Shown here piece by piece: positions 1-7,513 of a DNA stretch of 64,000 nucleotides. Within the stretch, counting starts at the first letter, position 1. Every line of letters starts with the position of its first letter. The notes below the pieces were generated by a model. That model did no database searches and was not told the DNA's origin. It saw nothing but the letters and a program-made list of their open reading frames with translations. Both the position numbers and the translations under genes were made by a program. The stretch is from RBG-16-34-14 sp963727535 (GTDB taxonomy: Bacteria > Bacteroidota > Ignavibacteria > Ignavibacteriales > Ignavibacteriaceae): assembly GCA_963727535.1 (NCBI GenBank), contig CAVSGR010000006.1:744001-808000 (forward strand), written 5' to 3'.

Positions 1-527
1 GGGGAGAAGGTTCACTGGGCAAGCTTCTCGTTGATGAAGAACTTTATAATAATGCAACACAGTTAACAAAAAGAGCCGATGAAAGTCTAGAAGGCATAAC
101 CGGTGAAGTCAATCAGCTTACAGATTTATTTAACGAACTTGGTTTGGGTGTTAAAACTGTTGTAAATAATGTTAACTCTGTTGTTACCGATCTCGATACG
201 ATTATAGTTGGAGTTAAACATGGAAAAGGGGCACTTGGTTCGATGCTTGTTGAAGGTACCCAGTTTGATTCTACTTTTGCAAGCGCATTAAGAAATATAG
301 AAAAAACGACATACGATGCACGTAATGCAGCATCGAGTCTTGCAGAAAATATGGAAGCTCTTAAGCATAACTGGCTTTTCAAAAGTTATTTTGAAGAAAG
401 GGGTTATTGGGATAAAGCAACATATGAAGATGAGATCGATTCCCGCATGAAAGAATTAGATGAAAAAATTAAAATGCTCGACGAGAGAATCGAAGCTTTA
501 AAAGCGTTGGAGAAAAAGACACAATAA
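1..527 (+). CDS. MCE/MlaD family protein, C-terminal part (5' end outside window)
   Basis: The reading frame is open from the left edge (first full codon at base 3) to a TAA at 525-527, so this is the C-terminal ~174 residues of a longer protein. The first visible residues (GEGSLGKLLVDEELYNN) and a later 'GKGALGSMLVEGTQ' are the paired 'G.GxLG.LL' segments seen after the MCE domain of MlaD-type substrate-binding proteins of ABC lipid transporters. They are followed by long helical, heptad-like stretches rich in Asp, Glu, Lys and Leu, ending in a coiled coil (about the last 40 residues). By family knowledge such proteins are anchored in the inner membrane and bind lipid for transport across the envelope. 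The MCE domain itself is not in the window, so the assignment rests on the C-terminal pattern only. Confidence 0.65.
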   Translation, partial: GEGSLGKLLVDEELYNNATQLTKRADESLEGITGEVNQLTDLFNELGLGVKTVVNNVNSVVTDLDTIIVGVKHGKGALGSMLVEGTQFDSTFASALRNIEKTTYDARNAASSLAENMEALKHNWLFKSYFEERGYWDKATYEDEIDSRMKELDEKIKMLDERIEALKALEKKTQ

Positions 528-529
528 TT

Positions 530-1306
530 TTATTTTTTAGCTATAAAGAATAATCGTTTAAAAGGAAATAATACTTTTCCGTTTTTCTGTAACGGGTAAT
601 CACTTTTAATATTTTTATACACTTCGTCTTCAAATTCTTTTTGAAGTTCATCGCTTTCTAATTTATTAAGATATGGTTTGAGGCCTGTACTTCTCATCAT
701 TTCCAATATAGAAAAATGAGAATCCATTATATGCATATAATCTGTTTCCCACATTTCTACAGAAGTAAATAATTGTGAAAGATAATCGTAATAAGTTGAA
801 GAATTGTGAATAATAAATAACTTGGTTACTTCTTCTGTCTTGGATGACCAGCGGTGATCTTTGGCTCTTCTTGCTATTGCTTTTCCAATCGGCATATCAA
901 AAAACAACGGGATTTGGACAGCAAACAATCCTTTCTCAGATAAAATTTTGTGAAACTTTTTGAATAAGTTAAAGTGATCCGGAATCCATTGAATGGCTGC
1001 ATTTGAAAAGATAATATCGTATTCACCCTCTATTTCATCTTTTGATGCATCTTTGATTATCCACTGTAAATTTGGAAAATCTTTCTTTGCTTTTTCAATC
1101 ATTGCGGGAGAATTATCTATACCGGTTACAATTGAATCAGGCCAACGTTTGGTGAGAATCCGTGTGCTGTTTCCAGGTCCACATCCGATATCGATTATTC
1201 TTTTAGGATTTTCAAAGTTTATTCTTGAAACCAGGTCGATTGTTGGTTGAGTTCTTTCCTTATCGAACTTTAAATATAATTCAGGATTCCAGTCTTGTTT
1301 ATTCAT
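530..1306 (-). CDS. tam: SAM-dependent methyltransferase, trans-aconitate 2-methyltransferase-like
   Basis: A class I SAM methyltransferase of 258 aa, the usual length for Tam. The N-terminus 'DWNPELYLKFDKERTQP' matches the substrate-side helix typical of trans-aconitate 2-methyltransferases. SAM motif I is IIDIGCGPGNS (residues ~37-47), the acidic ribose-binding residue is D64 in 'TGIDNS', and 'DIIFSNAAIQWIPDH' (~97-111) is the post-motif helix of this subfamily. Tam methylates trans-aconitate, a damaged form of the TCA intermediate cis-aconitate; the substrate here is inferred from similarity, and another small carboxylic acid is possible. The next gene on the same strand (DUF1080) ends 5 bp upstream of this start, so the two may be co-transcribed. 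Confidence 0.75.
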   Translation of the reverse strand: MNKQDWNPELYLKFDKERTQPTIDLVSRINFENPKRIIDIGCGPGNSTRILTKRWPDSIVTGIDNSPAMIEKAKKDFPNLQWIIKDASKDEIEGEYDIIFSNAAIQWIPDHFNLFKKFHKILSEKGLFAVQIPLFFDMPIGKAIARRAKDHRWSSKTEEVTKLFIIHNSSTYYDYLSQLFTSVEMWETDYMHIMDSHFSILEMMRSTGLKPYLNKLESDELQKEFEDEVYKNIKSDYPLQKNGKVLFPFKRLFFIAKK

Positions 1307-1311
1307 CTGGG

Positions 1312-1971
1312 TTATAATTTTTCAATTTCTACTTTCCGGAAATCAATAGGATAACCTTCGTACATGAGTAAAATCCGTCCTTCAGAAACCGAAGGCTCAC
1401 TGCCTTCATTAACTAATTTACCATTAAGCTCTTGTTTAATTTTACCATTTACACAAGTAACAATTAGTGTATTCCAATCTCCAATAGGATTTGCTGCATC
1501 TTCAAATCGCTTGGCTACTACGCTTCTGCCCGGTTCAGTGCGTTTACCGCTTATTTGTAAAGTTACTTCCTGCAGCAAAATAAAGTCACCTGTAGCGCCT
1601 TCTTTAATTTGAAACTGGATTCCTTTTGGCCACAAAGTATCAGGCGTTTCTTCCGGAACCGAGTACATAACACCGCTGTTTTTTGAATCCTGTTTTCTTA
1701 CAAAAGTAGTATCAATATTCCATCTGAATTCAACCGTTAGCTGAAAGTTTTTAAATGATTGTTTTGACATCAGGTAACCGGCTTTATCGCCGTATAACCT
1801 GATTATATGATCTTCAACTGAGAAAAGATCAGATGCATTTTCATGTTTCCCTGAACCGGCTTCGTAAGCATACCATCCGCTTAAGTTTTCCCCATTAAAA
1901 AGCTGAATTGTGGTTTGAGCAAAAGTAAACCCGGTAATTAATAATAAAACGATAAGTAGTAAACGATTCAT
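1312..1971 (-). CDS. Secreted DUF1080 (3-keto-disaccharide hydrolase-like) protein
   Basis: A 219-aa protein with a clear signal peptide (MNRLLLIVLLLITGFTFAQ, cleavage after ~18). The mature part opens with 'TIQLFNGENLSGWYAYE', the classic DUF1080 start (LFNGKDLxGW), and continues as a single concanavalin-like beta-sandwich. 'NSGVMYSVPE' and 'GIQFQIKEG' are the usual conserved inner strands, although the family more often has 'EYQILD' in the second position. DUF1080 domains are found in periplasmic or secreted carbohydrate-active proteins, and some members hydrolyse 3-keto-glycosides. No neighbouring glycoside genes support a specific sugar substrate, so enzyme activity is not established here. 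Confidence 0.75.
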   Translation of the reverse strand: MNRLLLIVLLLITGFTFAQTTIQLFNGENLSGWYAYEAGSGKHENASDLFSVEDHIIRLYGDKAGYLMSKQSFKNFQLTVEFRWNIDTTFVRKQDSKNSGVMYSVPEETPDTLWPKGIQFQIKEGATGDFILLQEVTLQISGKRTEPGRSVVAKRFEDAANPIGDWNTLIVTCVNGKIKQELNGKLVNEGSEPSVSEGRILLMYEGYPIDFRKVEIEKL

Positions 1972-1999
1972 AATATGTAGTCCAATATAATTTTAAATA

Positions 2000-2452
2000 C
2001 TATTTCAATTCCTTTTCAAAGCAAACGCTGTTTTCAACGTTAGCGTACTGTCCGAAGTTCGGAATAGATTTGTAACCATTCTTTTTATAAAGTGCGATTG
2101 CTTCCGGCTGCTTTTTACCTGTTTCTAAAATACACTTTCCGAAAGATAATTCCTTTGCCCATTTTTCTAATTCTATTAAAACTTTAGTGGCAATTCCTTT
2201 TCCCCGGAACTCCAGCAACGTGTACATTCGTTTAACTTCCATAGTGTCGGGAGAATATTCTTTTATTGCACCGCAGCTAACAGGCTTATCATTTTCATAA
2301 GCAACAATAGCATACTTTATTTTATCGATCTTATTGAATTGAGCATAGAAAGGATGATCTTCACCGTCTCTTTCTGCAAGCTCTGCATCGAGTAATTTTA
2401 CGAGTGAAATAAAATCAGGGTTATCGGAGTTGGTTCTGGTTATCTTTGTCAT
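2000..2452 (-). CDS. GNAT family N-acetyltransferase
   Basis: A single-domain GNAT acetyltransferase of 150 aa. The acetyl-CoA pyrophosphate-binding motif is R83-G-K-G-I-A88 following the beta-4 strand 'MEVKRMYTLLEF', and the C-terminal 'CILETGKKQPEAIALYKKNGYK' is the conserved beta-5/alpha-4 segment that places the catalytic Tyr near residue 127. Proteins of this size and pattern acetylate small amines or protein N-termini; the acceptor cannot be told from sequence. It stands alone between a DUF1080 gene and an unidentified small ORF on the same strand. Confidence 0.8.
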   Translation of the reverse strand: MTKITRTNSDNPDFISLVKLLDAELAERDGEDHPFYAQFNKIDKIKYAIVAYENDKPVSCGAIKEYSPDTMEVKRMYTLLEFRGKGIATKVLIELEKWAKELSFGKCILETGKKQPEAIALYKKNGYKSIPNFGQYANVENSVCFEKELK

Positions 2453-2468
2453 TTAAAAAATCAGCAGT

Positions 2469-2681
2469 TTAGATTGTTGACTTAACCTTCTGATTACTAG
2501 TTTTTCCTTCTCTTATTTTAAGTCTTCTTATATGTGTTTTATTGTTATTTATTCTACTATAATAGTTAACAGGAATTTTAAAGAGGTTAACACATTTCTT
2601 TACAATATCAATTATGATTTCCCTTTTCATCTTTCTTGAGTCAATTTCATTTATAAGATGATAGAATGATGGAGCAACCAC
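2469..2681 (-). CDS. Small hypothetical protein of doubtful reality
   Basis: An open frame of 70 codons, rich in Lys, Arg and Ile, with no motif I recognise. It begins inside the 3' end of the decayed DUF4256 remnant (its first codons lie just past the remnant's last recognisable residues). It may therefore be a chance frame opened by the decay, or the tail of whatever sequence replaced the 3' part of that gene. No ribosome binding site stands out. Confidence 0.2.
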   Translation of the reverse strand: MVAPSFYHLINEIDSRKMKREIIIDIVKKCVNLFKIPVNYYSRINNNKTHIRRLKIREGKTSNQKVKSTI

Positions 2682-2688
2682 TGTTTTT

Positions 2689-2719
2689 CCCCCGCCTTGG
2701 CGGAGTCCAGCTTTGCCTG
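2689..2719. repeat. Short GC-rich palindromic repeat (CCGCCnnGGCGG type)
   Basis: The core 'ccgccttggcgg' is a near-perfect inverted repeat inside AT-rich surroundings and is followed by 'agtccagctttgcctg'. A related GC-rich palindrome built from 'ctgcc...ggcag' and 'ccaaggcagg' lies at the start of uvrA (17788-17817). Short GC-rich palindromes of this kind are dispersed in many CFB-group genomes. This copy sits exactly where homology of the DUF4256 remnant stops. Confidence 0.4.
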
Positions 2720-2826
2720 TACTTTAACCCATTCAAGACCTTTATGGCGGTCATATTTTTTTCAAAACGGGCTTTCAATTTATTGAGTAGTTCTTCAGTT
2801 TGTTTTGGTGATAATTCTTTTTTCAT
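2690..2826 (-). pseudogene. Remnant of a DUF4256 family gene (5' end only)
   Basis: The frame starts with ATG at 2826 and reads MKKELSPKQTEELLNKLKAR, the conserved N-terminus of DUF4256 proteins (normally ~185 aa). A one-base frameshift follows near codon 27: the continuation 'RHKGLEWVKVQAKL' is recognisable only in the next frame, and homology is lost at a short GC-rich palindrome. About 45 codons survive. In other Bacteroidota DUF4256 genes often end an ArsR-SRPBCC-DoxX operon (as I recall), and that is the position found here, so I read it as the truncated last gene of that operon. Confidence 0.6.
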
Positions 2827-2838
2827 TTTAGTAATTAC

Positions 2839-3240
2839 TTAAAACAATTTTCTATTCACAGGTCTAAAATACCATGATACTACGGTAAGAATAAGAAGCA
2901 GTAATGCAGGGTATATTGAACTAATCGGATCACCTGATGCCATATGCGAAAATATCGCCCCTGTCACGACAAAGAAAAATCCTGCATAAGCCCATTCCTT
3001 TAGTAAAAGAAATTTAGGAATAAGCACTATTATAACTCCTGAAATTTTCCAGATGCCTAGCAATGTTAGTAAATAAACAGGATAGCCTAAATGATTAATC
3101 ATATCAACACCACCCTGAGCCTCTTTAGCTTTAAATAACTGTACTGCTCCGGTTGATATCATTCCTAATGCAAGCCACAGAGTAGCAATCCAGTAAATAA
3201 TTTTACTTGTCCTGTCGGCAGAACGGTTTTTCTTTTTCAT
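2839..3240 (-). CDS. DoxX-like (DoxX_2) integral membrane protein
   Basis: A 133-aa protein with four predicted membrane helices (about residues 13-33, 52-73, 80-99 and 106-126). The first and second are joined by 'GAVQLFKAKEAQGGVDMINHLGYPVYLL', the conserved loop of DoxX_2 proteins. The family is related to quinol oxidase subunit DoxX, but small stand-alone members have no proven activity. It lies 6 bp downstream of the SRPBCC gene and shares its strand, so it is the third gene of the ArsR-controlled operon. Confidence 0.75.
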   Translation of the reverse strand: MKKKNRSADRTSKIIYWIATLWLALGMISTGAVQLFKAKEAQGGVDMINHLGYPVYLLTLLGIWKISGVIIVLIPKFLLLKEWAYAGFFFVVTGAIFSHMASGDPISSIYPALLLLILTVVSWYFRPVNRKLF

Positions 3241-3246
3241 AATGTG

Positions 3247-3714
3247 TTATTTCAATTTGTTTACAATGTCCCGTAACCGGTTATGTGCCATATTTATGCC
3301 TTGAGCAAAGGGTAATTGCAATATCTGGTCTCTGCTTGCAACCGACTCATAAATAGTGTGAATATTTAGTCTGCTCGTGTCGTCTGTGAGTTTTTCAAAT
3401 TCCAATATCTCAAGCTGAACGCCAAATGGTGCATTCTCCATTTCGAACGTTCGTATGATTTTCCGGTTCGGACTGAATTCATGGATAGCTCCATTTGCCC
3501 TAAATACTACCTTTCCCTGATTATCGGTAGTTTCAAACTGGTAACTACCGTGCTTTCTATTTTCAAGTTTCAGCACTTTCGTTCCCATCCATTGCTCAAC
3601 AATGTCGGCGTCTACATACGCTTTAAAAAGTAATTCCAGTGGAAGCTCAAATTCCCTTGTTATCAGCAATTCCTGTTTACCGTCTTCAGCATTAATTTTT
3701 GTTTTTTGTTCCAT
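3247..3714 (-). CDS. SRPBCC / AHSA1-type START-like domain protein
   Basis: A 155-aa single-domain protein of the helix-grip (SRPBCC) fold. Family marks are 'LLITREFELPLELLFKAYVDADIVEQWMG' in the first strand and helix, 'GSYQFETTDNQGK', the central 'FSPNRKIIRTFEME', and the C-terminal helix starting 'GINMAHNRLRDIV'. This is the AHSA1-like group (Activator of Hsp90 ATPase homologue 1), whose bacterial members are commonly coupled to ArsR repressors and thought to bind hydrophobic ligands. It starts 4 bp after the ArsR stop codon, so translation is probably coupled. Confidence 0.8.
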   Translation of the reverse strand: MEQKTKINAEDGKQELLITREFELPLELLFKAYVDADIVEQWMGTKVLKLENRKHGSYQFETTDNQGKVVFRANGAIHEFSPNRKIIRTFEMENAPFGVQLEILEFEKLTDDTSRLNIHTIYESVASRDQILQLPFAQGINMAHNRLRDIVNKLK

Positions 3715-3717
3715 TGT

Positions 3718-4047
3718 TTACTTTCTATCTTTGTTTTGTGTTTTTTCCATTACAGCTTCTAATTTATTAAACCTGTCATCCCACAATTTTCGAAATGGTT
3801 CGATAAATTCTGCTACTTCTTTTATTTTTTTAGGATTTAAGTGATAATAAATCTCTCTCCCTTTTTTTTCCTGCTCAAGCAACTTACACTCCGTTAGTAT
3901 CTGCAGGTGTTTTGAAACAGTCGGTCTTGCTGTGTCGAAGTTTGAAGCTATTACACCCGCTGTTAATGATTGAGAAGCAGCCAGCAAAAGTATAGCTCTT
4001 CTTGTCGGGTCTGCCAAAGCTTGAAATATGTCTCGTCTTAAATTCAT
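3718..4047 (-). CDS. ArsR-type winged-helix transcriptional repressor
   Basis: A 109-aa winged-helix regulator. 'IFQALADPTRRAILLLAASQSLTAGVIA' (7-34) forms the first helices, 'ARPTVSKHLQIL' (40-51) is the DNA-recognition helix and 'EKKGREIYYHLNPKKI' the wing. The ELCVCDL metal site of true metal sensors is absent and only one Cys (C54) is present, so metal sensing is unlikely. This is the ArsR subgroup that precedes SRPBCC genes. It is first in the operon ArsR-SRPBCC-DoxX-(DUF4256 remnant). Two matching palindromes overlap its promoter and lie just 4 bp before its ATG, which points to self-repression. Confidence 0.85.
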   Translation of the reverse strand: MNLRRDIFQALADPTRRAILLLAASQSLTAGVIASNFDTARPTVSKHLQILTECKLLEQEKKGREIYYHLNPKKIKEVAEFIEPFRKLWDDRFNKLEAVMEKTQNKDRK

Positions 4048-4050
4048 TGC

Positions 4051-4066
4051 GTAGCTATTTGACTAC
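4051..4066. promoter_or_regulatory. Candidate ArsR operator, proximal copy
   Basis: 'gtagctatttgactac' is an inverted repeat (GTAG...CTAC) with two mismatched pairs' worth of centre. It matches a second copy 26 bp away (4077-4092) at 14 of 16 positions. It lies between the promoter -7 box and the ATG of the repressor gene. Binding by the adjacent ArsR protein is inferred. Confidence 0.6.
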
Positions 4067-4096
4067 AAATATAAGTGTAGTTATTTAACTACGCAA
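4066..4096 (-). promoter_or_regulatory. Bacteroidota-type promoter of the ArsR operon
   Basis: On the minus strand TATATTTG (plus 4066-4073) fits the TAnnTTTG -7 box of Bacteroidota, with TTG (plus 4094-4096) 20 bp upstream as a -33 element. The expected start of transcription would fall only some 12-18 nt before the ATG, so the leader is very short and no Shine-Dalgarno is seen. Both palindromes overlap this promoter or its start site. Confidence 0.55.
4077..4092. promoter_or_regulatory. Candidate ArsR operator, distal copy
   Basis: 'gtagttatttaactac' is a perfect 7+7 inverted repeat around a 2-bp centre. It lies between the -7 and -33 boxes of the divergently read promoter, a position that would block RNA polymerase. 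Its partner site is at 4051-4066. Confidence 0.65.
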
Positions 4097-4275
4097 GTCT
4101 TTTCAAATTATTTTTTTAAAAACGGACGTAAGAATCTGTTTAAGAGCATTTTTTATCAATCGAGTAAAAGCTTGATGCAGGAAAAGCCCAACAACCACTT
4201 TGCATTATTATATATTGTAGCCAGTTGATTATTGTTCGTCATCAACAACGTTATATCCCATTCATAATCAAATTG

Positions 4276-4466
4276 TAAAGATTAACACCTGATTTTAATC
4301 AGGTGGAATAGAAGTGACTTGAGGAGACAAGTAACTGTTTCTCCGAAGGAGTCCTTTGGACAACAGTTTCTACATAAGATATGTGGTTTTGTAAACCGTT
4401 AAAACGGTTATCGATCTGGATTTCTATTATGTATGTCACCTAACTAAAGTTAGGTGTTAATCTTTA
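4276..4466. repeat. 191-bp multi-hairpin element with 15-bp terminal inverted repeats
   Basis: The ends are perfect 15-bp inverted repeats (taaagattaacacct at 4276-4290 and its complement at 4452-4466). Each end also folds on itself: 4286-4305 (9-bp stem, 2-nt loop) and 4437-4456 (9-bp stem, 2-nt loop). Inside lie a third short palindrome (4394-4409, aaccgtt-aa-aacggtt) and the imperfect 'ctccgaaggagtcctttggac' (around 4341-4361). No ORF is present. The rest of the 473-bp gap between the ArsR gene and the delta-60 gene (4097-4275 and 4467-4520) shows nothing I can name. The layout resembles short palindrome-rich elements mobilised by REP-associated transposases, but no transposase is nearby. 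Confidence 0.6.
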
Positions 4467-4520
4467 ATGAACAAGATTTAGCCTCATGTCAGAGTTCTTC
4501 TATTGATTTATACTAAGAAG

Positions 4521-7454
4521 CTAGCGCAAAAGAATCATCTTTTTCACAGATAAATAATTACCGGCTTTTAACCTATAGAAATAAATTCCACTGGCGAGGT
4601 TTTTTGCATCAAATGTTACTTTATAATTCCCGGCAGTTTTTTCTTCATTAACAAGTGTGGCTATTTCTCTTCCAAGGATGTCATAAACCTTAAGATTTAC
4701 GAATGATGATTTAGGAATTACGAATTTAATATTTGTAGAAGGATTAAATGGGTTCGGATAATTCTGTTCGAGCAAGAATGATGAAGGTATCTCTTGCGAA
4801 ACTTGGTTTTCAATGCCGGTGATTTTAAAACTGTTGTAACGCGCTAAAGCAAAAACAATTTTATTGTTAAATGCAGAATATCCTCCTGCAATTATTTTTC
4901 CATCCTTCTGTAAAATCGTTGAATTCATAATATCAACGCCGCCTGGGCTTACAGGAGTAATTATTTTCCCATTAGTACCAAAAGAACTATCAATTGCCCC
5001 ATCACTATTATAACGTGCTAAAATGAATTCAGACTTATTTAGTGAGCTGAATGTTATATATCCTGCAGCATTTATTTTTTCAACTCCATTTTCTCCTTGA
5101 ATCTTGATAGAAGTTATAATTTCGTTGGTTCCAGCTTGGGGAGTAGTAACAATACCATTTTTCCCAAATGAATTATCAAGACTGCCGTCCGTATTATACC
5201 TGACTAAAGCAACATCAAAATCATTCCCTATGAAAGAACATCCCCCAAAGACAATCTTACTATCATTTTGTACAGCTACAGAATATCCATCGTCAAAAGA
5301 AGTATCAATTTTAGTTGTGACAATTCCTTTTTCCCCGAAAAAATTGTCCAGTGTACCATCATTGTTAAACCGGACTAAAGCCAAATCGTAATCATTATTA
5401 CTAACCTCATATCTTCCTGCAACTATTATTTTAGCATCTCTTTGAATTGCTACAGAGTAGACTTCAGCACGCTTTTGCGGTTTAATAACGGTAAATGCAA
5501 TTCCATTTTTTTCTAATCCAAATGTATTATCAAGGGTTCCATCACTATTATAACGTGCAACGGCAAAATCATAATTGTTATTTTGATTAATAATGCCTGC
5601 AATAACAATCTTTCCATCATCTTGGATTAATGTCGAATAAATCGCAATTGGAGATTTCACAAGCCCATTTCCATTATTTCCAAAGGAGCTGTCTTGGGTT
5701 CCATCTGAATTATAACGAATTAGTCTAAAACCCAAATCAATTTGACTTGGCGGACCAATTGGACCTCCGGCAATAATCTTTCCATCATTTTGAATAGCCA
5801 TAGCGAAGATTTTTCCATTTGGGCTAACAGGAGTTATTACAAATCCATTTCCATCCATACCAAAAGAACTATCAGGAGTACCGTCATTATTATAACGCAC
5901 AAGGGCAAAGTTTTGTTGATCATTTGAATTAACTGTAAAGCCGGCTGCAATAATTTTTTCATCATTGCCAATTGATTGTAATGCTAAAGCTCTAATTTCA
6001 GACTCTACTTTACCTATCTTTGTAGTCAGGGTACCATTTGTTCCAAATTGTGTATCCAAAGTTCCATCTAGGTTAAAACCGGCTAAGGCAAAATCATTAT
6101 TAGTTCCATTGAAAGCGTTACCGGCAAGAATTATTTTTTCAACATTTCCACTAACGGGATTTTTCTTAACTGCCATAGATAATGCTTTATTGTTAGACTC
6201 CCCGATATTGACGCCGTTGCCATGTATAATATGTTCTGATGAAGATCCAAACGAACTTTCTAATTCACCATTTGAATTGTAACGTTCGATAACAAAATCA
6301 AAATCATTATCATTAAAATAGAACCCAGACGCTAAAATACTTTCTGTTCCATCATCCATTTGCTGTAGTGCTATTGACTTTATTTGATTATCACCGGATC
6401 CTACCGGCGTAATAACCATACCATTATTGTTAAATGTATTGTCAAGTATCCCATCCGAAGTATATCTTTGCAAAGAAAAATCATAATCATTTCCATTATA
6501 TGAAGTGCCTCCAATAACAATTTTGTCATCTTTCTGAACTGCAACTGAATTGGCATAATTTAAATCTGAAGAACTGGATGCTATTACTATCCCGGTTCCG
6601 TTCGCTCCAAAGTCAGTGTCAAGGGTACCATCAGTATTATAACGTACTAAAGCAAAATTAGAAACAAAGTGAACTATTTGACCGGTTATAACAGTTGACA
6701 CAGAACCTGCAATAATAACTTTTCCATCATCCTGTACTGCTGCTGCATACGCATAATCGTTTAATCCATTACCGGAAACATCCAGCTTAACGATACCATT
6801 TTCAGTTCCAAAGCTTTCATCAATACTTCCGTCATTATTATAACGGGCTATTACAAGGTCATAATTATCATCATCTTTAGCATAGCCGGATAATATTATC
6901 TTACCATCATTCTGTATTACAACTGAACGTGCTACATCATCTAGAAAACTTACTTTTGTAATTACAGTGCCGTTGCCATCAGTTCCAAATGTATTATCAA
7001 GGCTTCCGTCAGAATTGTAGCGTGCCATAGCAAAGTTACTCCCTTGACCTTGAACATTGGCATATCCTGCTGCAATAATTTTTTCTTCAGAGCTATTTTC
7101 AGGATTAATTTGAATTGCAAGCGAATTGATTTCATTATCTCCGTCTCCAATAGGCGTAGTTACAATTCCATTGGTCCCAAATGAATAATCTAAAGAACCG
7201 TCAGGATTGTACCGAACTAAAGCAAAATTTTTGTATGAATTGAAATTAGTATAAAAACCTGCGGCAACTATTTTCCCATCACTCTGGAACACTACGGAAT
7301 TTGATACATTTTCCGAATCAAGAGTGTTTATTGCCGTTTTTACAATTCCCTTGTACCCGAATGTTGGATCTAAAAATTCGTTTTGGGGATAAACATATTT
7401 TACATTTAGTAGTATAATGAAAAGAATGGGCAATAATTTTATTTTACATTTCAT
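4521..7454 (-). CDS. Delta-60 repeat protein with T9SS sorting domain (paralogue 1)
   Basis: A 977-aa secreted protein. The signal peptide is residues ~1-23 (MKCKIKLLPILFIILLNVKYVYPQ). The body holds 14 copies of a ~55-65-aa delta-60 repeat, each with 'VaiQ.DGKIi.aG', then 'faLvRYN.DGslD.sFG.nGiv.tp'. The last ~90 residues are a type A T9SS C-terminal domain beginning 'LLEQNYPNPFNPSTNIKF' and ending 'YLSVKKMILLR'. Delta-60 repeats are thought to form beta-propeller blades, and T9SS cargo is exported through the outer membrane and anchored or released, so this is a cell-surface or extracellular protein. Its ligand is unknown. It is the most downstream of three tandem paralogues. Some units insert an extra 'DGNG', and repeat 7 is the most divergent (ESSFGSSSEH). 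Confidence 0.88.
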   Translation of the reverse strand: MKCKIKLLPILFIILLNVKYVYPQNEFLDPTFGYKGIVKTAINTLDSENVSNSVVFQSDGKIVAAGFYTNFNSYKNFALVRYNPDGSLDYSFGTNGIVTTPIGDGDNEINSLAIQINPENSSEEKIIAAGYANVQGQGSNFAMARYNSDGSLDNTFGTDGNGTVITKVSFLDDVARSVVIQNDGKIILSGYAKDDDNYDLVIARYNNDGSIDESFGTENGIVKLDVSGNGLNDYAYAAAVQDDGKVIIAGSVSTVITGQIVHFVSNFALVRYNTDGTLDTDFGANGTGIVIASSSSDLNYANSVAVQKDDKIVIGGTSYNGNDYDFSLQRYTSDGILDNTFNNNGMVITPVGSGDNQIKSIALQQMDDGTESILASGFYFNDNDFDFVIERYNSNGELESSFGSSSEHIIHGNGVNIGESNNKALSMAVKKNPVSGNVEKIILAGNAFNGTNNDFALAGFNLDGTLDTQFGTNGTLTTKIGKVESEIRALALQSIGNDEKIIAAGFTVNSNDQQNFALVRYNNDGTPDSSFGMDGNGFVITPVSPNGKIFAMAIQNDGKIIAGGPIGPPSQIDLGFRLIRYNSDGTQDSSFGNNGNGLVKSPIAIYSTLIQDDGKIVIAGIINQNNNYDFAVARYNSDGTLDNTFGLEKNGIAFTVIKPQKRAEVYSVAIQRDAKIIVAGRYEVSNNDYDLALVRFNNDGTLDNFFGEKGIVTTKIDTSFDDGYSVAVQNDSKIVFGGCSFIGNDFDVALVRYNTDGSLDNSFGKNGIVTTPQAGTNEIITSIKIQGENGVEKINAAGYITFSSLNKSEFILARYNSDGAIDSSFGTNGKIITPVSPGGVDIMNSTILQKDGKIIAGGYSAFNNKIVFALARYNSFKITGIENQVSQEIPSSFLLEQNYPNPFNPSTNIKFVIPKSSFVNLKVYDILGREIATLVNEEKTAGNYKVTFDAKNLASGIYFYRLKAGNYLSVKKMILLR

Positions 7455-7513
7455 TTTTATATTCCTATCAATTTTTTAAAATATTTAATATAGTCTTTAT
7501 ATAAACTTGCTTC

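Noticed and set aside
4276..4466. CRISPR array
   Set aside because: The palindromes differ in sequence, are not regularly spaced and have no equal-length spacers.
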